Assembly (NCBI GenBank): GCA_017470735.1
Contig: JAFUYB010000021.1
Coordinates: 1-64,000 of the forward strand
Reading direction: 5' to 3'
Length of the DNA: 64,000 bases
Source: Lachnospiraceae bacterium
GTDB lineage: Bacteria; Bacillota; Clostridia; Lachnospirales; Lachnospiraceae
Shown here: positions 60,802 through 64,000 of the stretch, one piece after another
How positions within the stretch are numbered: the first letter of the stretch is position 1
Layout of the letters: the number at the start of each line of letters is the position of its first letter
Notes under the pieces: generated by a model
Told to the model about the DNA's origin: nothing
The model's database searches: none
What the model saw: only the letters and a program-made list of their open reading frames with translations
Translations under genes and position numbers: made by a program

Positions 60802-62040
60802 ATGTATGAATCGGATACGGCAAAGCGTTTTGACAGAGATGAGGAATATCAGGAGGAGCGTCGGGACGACGGGTACGGTCGCAGGGAGCGGGAAGCGTCA
60901 TACCGCGAAGACGATTACCGCGATGACCGCAGGGAGGATTACCGTGACAGCCGCCGTGAAAGCAGGGATGATTACCGCGATGACCGGCGCGGCTATCGAG
61001 AGGACTCTTTCCGGGACTACCGCGACAGCCGCCGGGATGACCGGGGCTACCGCAACGGACGCTACGAGGATTCCTATCGCAATGTGAGACGCGATTTTTA
61101 CGAATATGACGAGCCGGGTCGGGGACGCCGCGGAGCGGACTATGACCAGGGATATGACCGCAGGGATGCCAGGTATGATTCCCGCGGCAGAAGTTATGAA
61201 GACGAACGCCGTACGGACTTTGGGGATGACCGCAGAGGCGTTTTTCCCGATGACAGGGCTGACCGCGGCAAGGCTTTCGATGAGTCGTTCCAGGCTCAGA
61301 TGGATTCGTTCAAGGACAAGGCGCGCCAGTTGCAGGAGATCATTGACGACAGGCAGGCGCGGGTTGATGAGCTTGAGCGCACCGTAGCGGAGCTTGGTGA
61401 TGAGAACCACAAATTGCAGGACGCTTTGGAAAAGAGCCGCCAGGAGACCGGCGACTACGCGGTCGATATTGACGAGCAGGTCAACCGTCTCTCCGAGCTT
61501 TTAGGCAAGGATATGGGCGATATGGAGCAGCGTATTTCCGACCGGATCGCCGAGCTGCCGTTGCAGATGCCCGGTGAGATGCAGGAGATTACCTTTGATA
61601 CGGATGCGCTGACCCAGAGCATTGAGCGTCAGTCGCAGCAGATGGAGAAATTATTCTCTTCCATTTCTGAAAAGCTCGAAGCGATCATTGATACGCAGAA
61701 GTCGGCATCGGAACAGTCTTTCGACGCGGTGTTCTCCGATCAAAAGAGCTTTTTGTCCAATTCGATGCTGACGCAGGAAAAGAAGCTGTCGGATTCGCTG
61801 AACGGCATGAGCCGCCAGCTTGACGGCATGAAAGACGAGCTTTCGGAAAAGATCCATTCCGAGGATGTCAAGGTCTACCGCAATCTGCAGGACTTCATCC
61901 AGGAGCAGGATCACAGCGAGGAGGAAGAAAAGAAACTGCTGAAGCGTTACAAGTCGCTTCGCAACCGTGAGTATATCAATATGGTGCTGACTGTCGTGGA
62001 CATTATTTTGGGGGTTATGTTCCTGTTGGTTATCATGTAA
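60802..62040 (+). CDS. Tail-anchored coiled-coil protein with Asp/Arg-rich disordered head
   Basis: 412 residues. Residues about 8-155 are a disordered, near-neutral polyampholyte of Asp, Arg, Tyr and Gly (repeats such as DDYRDDRRGYREDSFRDYRD). Residues about 160-380 are coiled coil (QARVDELERTVAELGDENHKLQDA). One C-terminal hydrophobic segment (about 390-412) anchors it to the membrane with the body in the cytoplasm. Such heads can drive phase separation or bind RNA or DNA; the coil and anchor suggest a scaffold in division, secretion or signalling. Family not recognised. It is 13 bp upstream of the pyrophosphatase gene and probably cotranscribed. Confidence 0.75.
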   Translation: MYESDTAKRFDRDEEYQEERRDDGYGRREREASYREDDYRDDRREDYRDSRRESRDDYRDDRRGYREDSFRDYRDSRRDDRGYRNGRYEDSYRNVRRDFYEYDEPGRGRRGADYDQGYDRRDARYDSRGRSYEDERRTDFGDDRRGVFPDDRADRGKAFDESFQAQMDSFKDKARQLQEIIDDRQARVDELERTVAELGDENHKLQDALEKSRQETGDYAVDIDEQVNRLSELLGKDMGDMEQRISDRIAELPLQMPGEMQEITFDTDALTQSIERQSQQMEKLFSSISEKLEAIIDTQKSASEQSFDAVFSDQKSFLSNSMLTQEKKLSDSLNGMSRQLDGMKDELSEKIHSEDVKVYRNLQDFIQEQDHSEEEEKKLLKRYKSLRNREYINMVLTVVDIILGVMFLLVIM

Positions 62041-62053
62041 AGGGGGATACTAT

Positions 62054-63724
62054 ATGGGGGACAGCAATCAGGCAAAACAGGTGTGGGTGATCGGGCACAA
62101 GAATCCTGATACGGATGCGATCTGCGCGGCGATCACTTACGCGAATTTAAAAAATAAGACAAGCGACGGGACTGTGACCTATGTCCCGAAACGCTGCGGC
62201 AATTTAAATGGCGAGACATCCTATGTGCTGAAGCGGTTTGGCGTGGATCTGCCCGAATTTGTGGGGAATGTCGGGGCGCAGGTCAAGGATGTGGATTTTC
62301 GCCGGACTGTGGGGATCAAAGGGCGGCTGTCCTTGAAGCGCGCATGGGAAATGATGAAAGAAATGAAGGTCGTGGCGCTTCCCGTGCTGGGCGAAGACAA
62401 TCATCTGGACGGAATGATCGTAAATGGTGACCTGGCGCGTACCTACATGGATATGATCGACAACTGCGAGCTGTCGCGTGCCAATACGCCATACAGAAAT
62501 ATCATTGATACGATTGAGGGAACCTTGATCACGGGTGACAAGACGGCATGCTTCAACAAGGGCAAAGTCGTGGTTGCCGCCGGGAATCACAAGACCATGC
62601 GGGAATACATCGAAGAGGGCGATCTGGTCATCCTCGGCAATGTCGAGGAGCGGCAGATGGTTGCCTTATCCTGCAAGCCGTCTTGCATGATCGTGACGGC
62701 GGAGACTTTCCTGCCGCCGGAGGTGATCGAGGAGGCGATGGCGATCGACTGCGTTCTGATCATGACGCCGTTTGATTCGTTTACCGTAGCGAGACTGATC
62801 AATCAGAGCATACCCGTTGAGTATTTTATGACCAAGGGCAATCTGATCACATTTTTCCAGGATGATTACATTGAAGACATCACGGATACACTTGCGAAAG
62901 TGCGCCACCGTTCGTTCCCGGTCTTGAATGACAAGCACCAGTATGTCGGCATGTTTTCTCGCCGGCATTTGATGGAGATGCATAAAAAGCAGATCATCTT
63001 GGTCGACCACAATGAGTTCTCGCAGGCTGTGGACGGCGTGGAAGACGCTGAGCTTTTGGAGATCATTGACCATCACAGGATCGGCGGCCATCAGACGAAT
63101 CTGCCCGTATTCTTCCGCAACCAGCCGTTAGGCTGCTCGAATACGATCATCTATCATATGTACAAGGAGCAGGGCGTGGAAATCGAGCCGAAGATAGCCG
63201 GACTGATGCTGTCCGCGATTCTTTCGGATACGCTGATGTTCAAGTCGCCCACCTGCACGCCGGTCGATGTGGCAGCGGGCAAGGAGCTTGCCAAGATTGT
63301 GGGCGTGAATTACGAAGAGCACGCGATGGCGATGTTTGAGGCGGGCAGTGATTTCGGGGACAAGACTTCCAAGGAAATTCTGTTCACCGATTTCAAGATC
63401 TTCTCTCAGGGCGAGACGAAGTTCGGCGTGTCGCAGGTGAGCGTGGTTTCGCAGAATCAGATCGACAATCTCTCTCCGGGGATTGCGGAGTGTCTGGAGG
63501 ACGCGATGACAGAAAAAGGGATCCATATGATCTTTGTCATGCTGACCAATGTGATCGAGCAGAAGTCGGATGTCCTGTGCGCCGGAAAGCACGCGGATAC
63601 CGTGATCGCCAATGGCTTCGGAGAGAATGCCGTGACCGGAGCGGGGACGGCGACGCTCCCCGGAGTGGTTTCCCGCAAAAAGCAGATGGTGCCGTCGCTG
63701 ACGGCAGGTCTGCAGCAGATGTAA
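62054..63724 (+). CDS. Manganese-dependent inorganic pyrophosphatase with CBS and DRTGG domains
   Basis: 556 residues, family II (DHH) PPase. The split catalytic part has GHKNPDTDAICAAI (14-27) at the N-terminus and the IIDHHRIGGHQTN segment (about 336-348) later. CBS domains (about 75-130 and 255-305) flank a DRTGG domain (about 130-250). It hydrolyses pyrophosphate; CBS-containing forms are inhibited by AMP/ADP and activated by ATP or diadenosine polyphosphates. Length and order match regulated clostridial enzymes. Confidence 0.93.
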   Translation: MGDSNQAKQVWVIGHKNPDTDAICAAITYANLKNKTSDGTVTYVPKRCGNLNGETSYVLKRFGVDLPEFVGNVGAQVKDVDFRRTVGIKGRLSLKRAWEMMKEMKVVALPVLGEDNHLDGMIVNGDLARTYMDMIDNCELSRANTPYRNIIDTIEGTLITGDKTACFNKGKVVVAAGNHKTMREYIEEGDLVILGNVEERQMVALSCKPSCMIVTAETFLPPEVIEEAMAIDCVLIMTPFDSFTVARLINQSIPVEYFMTKGNLITFFQDDYIEDITDTLAKVRHRSFPVLNDKHQYVGMFSRRHLMEMHKKQIILVDHNEFSQAVDGVEDAELLEIIDHHRIGGHQTNLPVFFRNQPLGCSNTIIYHMYKEQGVEIEPKIAGLMLSAILSDTLMFKSPTCTPVDVAAGKELAKIVGVNYEEHAMAMFEAGSDFGDKTSKEILFTDFKIFSQGETKFGVSQVSVVSQNQIDNLSPGIAECLEDAMTEKGIHMIFVMLTNVIEQKSDVLCAGKHADTVIANGFGENAVTGAGTATLPGVVSRKKQMVPSLTAGLQQM

Positions 63725-63738
63725 AATGTTACAAAAAC

Positions 63739-63767
63739 TTTACATTCTTTCTCAAATGTAGTAGAAT
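63739..63767 (+). promoter_or_regulatory. ireB promoter with internal dyad
   Basis: TTTACA (63739-63744), 17-nt spacer, TAGAAT (63762-63767). TACATT-N8-AATGTA (63741-63760) is an inverted repeat inside it, a possible operator. Confidence 0.6.
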
Positions 63768-63863
63768 TGATTGGAATATAAGGTTGGAGAGCAGGCTGGC
63801 CGTAAAAAGGAAAAACGCATTCAACAAAAATGGCAACCTGAAGCTGGCAGGAAGGGGAGACCT

Positions 63864-64000
63864 ATGCAGGACTTGACAAATACACAGTATTTCAAGGTAG
63901 AGAAAGAAAATGAGATTGGCGTCCATGAAATTCTGGACAATGTCTATGCTGCCTTGAGCGAAAAAGGGTACAATCCGGTCAACCAGATTGTCGGCTATAT
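63864..64000 (+). CDS. ireB: IreB-family regulatory phosphoprotein (5' part, cut by window end)
   Basis: The first 45 residues match IreB (UPF0297, YrzL): YFKVEKENEIGVHEILDNVY then ALSEKGYNPVNQIVGYI, nearly invariant in Firmicutes. GGAAGGGGAG precedes the ATG. IreB is a substrate of the PASTA kinase IreK in Enterococcus and tunes cephalosporin resistance there. The full protein is about 85-90 residues; the rest lies beyond position 64000. Confidence 0.92.
   Translation, partial: MQDLTNTQYFKVEKENEIGVHEILDNVYAALSEKGYNPVNQIVGY

Overview
The window looks like a chromosomal segment of a Gram-positive Clostridia, most likely Lachnospiraceae. The support is gene content (DUF4364 protein, IreB, CBS/DRTGG/DHH pyrophosphatase, one-polypeptide pyruvate:ferredoxin oxidoreductase, argC-argJ-argB-argD order, SstT), strong AGGAGG-type ribosome binding sites, and moderately high GC. 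Species cannot be named from sequence alone.

Layout. 1-1218: spacer DNA and a hicAB toxin-antitoxin pair with its own promoter, operator-like dyad and terminator. 1277-39913: a roughly 38-kb contractile injection system (CIS) locus of the extracellular (eCIS/Afp/PVC) lineage, all on the plus strand. Its first half carries the baseplate and spike: LysM tube-like protein, split gp27-like and gp5-like spike genes, gp25, two J-type wedge proteins, tail protein I and a fibre-like protein. Next come two membrane-anchored proteins (a pseudokinase-like protein and a MORN-repeat protein), the DUF4255 terminator-cap protein, a DUF4280 PAAR-like tip, a degenerate class III cyclase domain, a HAMP/SpoIIE-type PP2C phosphatase, an AAA+ ATPase, a small acidic chaperone-like protein, two paralogous glycine-rich hydrophobic proteins, and a SARP/BTAD-type regulator. 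A short block unrelated to CIS follows (MerR regulator, DUF3089 lipoprotein, SstT transporter). The locus then resumes with the core eCIS AAA+ ATPase, an unknown hydrophilic protein, sheath, tube, a tail-assembly protein, a DUF6760 protein, a second tube-like protein, a DUF234-type ATPase behind a nested palindrome, and a 1154-residue protein built largely of 12-residue repeats.

39976-46621: arginine biosynthesis (argG divergent from argC-GNAT-argJ-argB-argD). 46823-53729: ComEA lipoprotein, an OmpR-type two-component pair with a GerMN lipoprotein (architecture like actinobacterial MtrA-MtrB-LpqB), ComEC and YajC. 53738-63724: DUF4364, malic enzyme, tRNA-Trp, a PHP phosphatase, nifJ, a tail-anchored coiled-coil protein with a Asp/Arg-rich head, and a Mn-dependent pyrophosphatase. 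The window ends inside ireB.

The most interesting part is the CIS locus. Its gene order is a circular permutation of the Afp order. It carries a signalling cassette whose kinase-, cyclase- and phosphatase-like members each lack a key catalytic residue, and membrane-anchored accessories that suggest the particle may be tethered rather than only released. It has no recognisable lysis gene, tape measure or known toxin, so the glycine-rich pair and the 12-residue-repeat protein are the natural candidates for cargo, tape measure or fibre. A MITE-like element with 25-bp terminal inverted repeats sits between two CIS genes.
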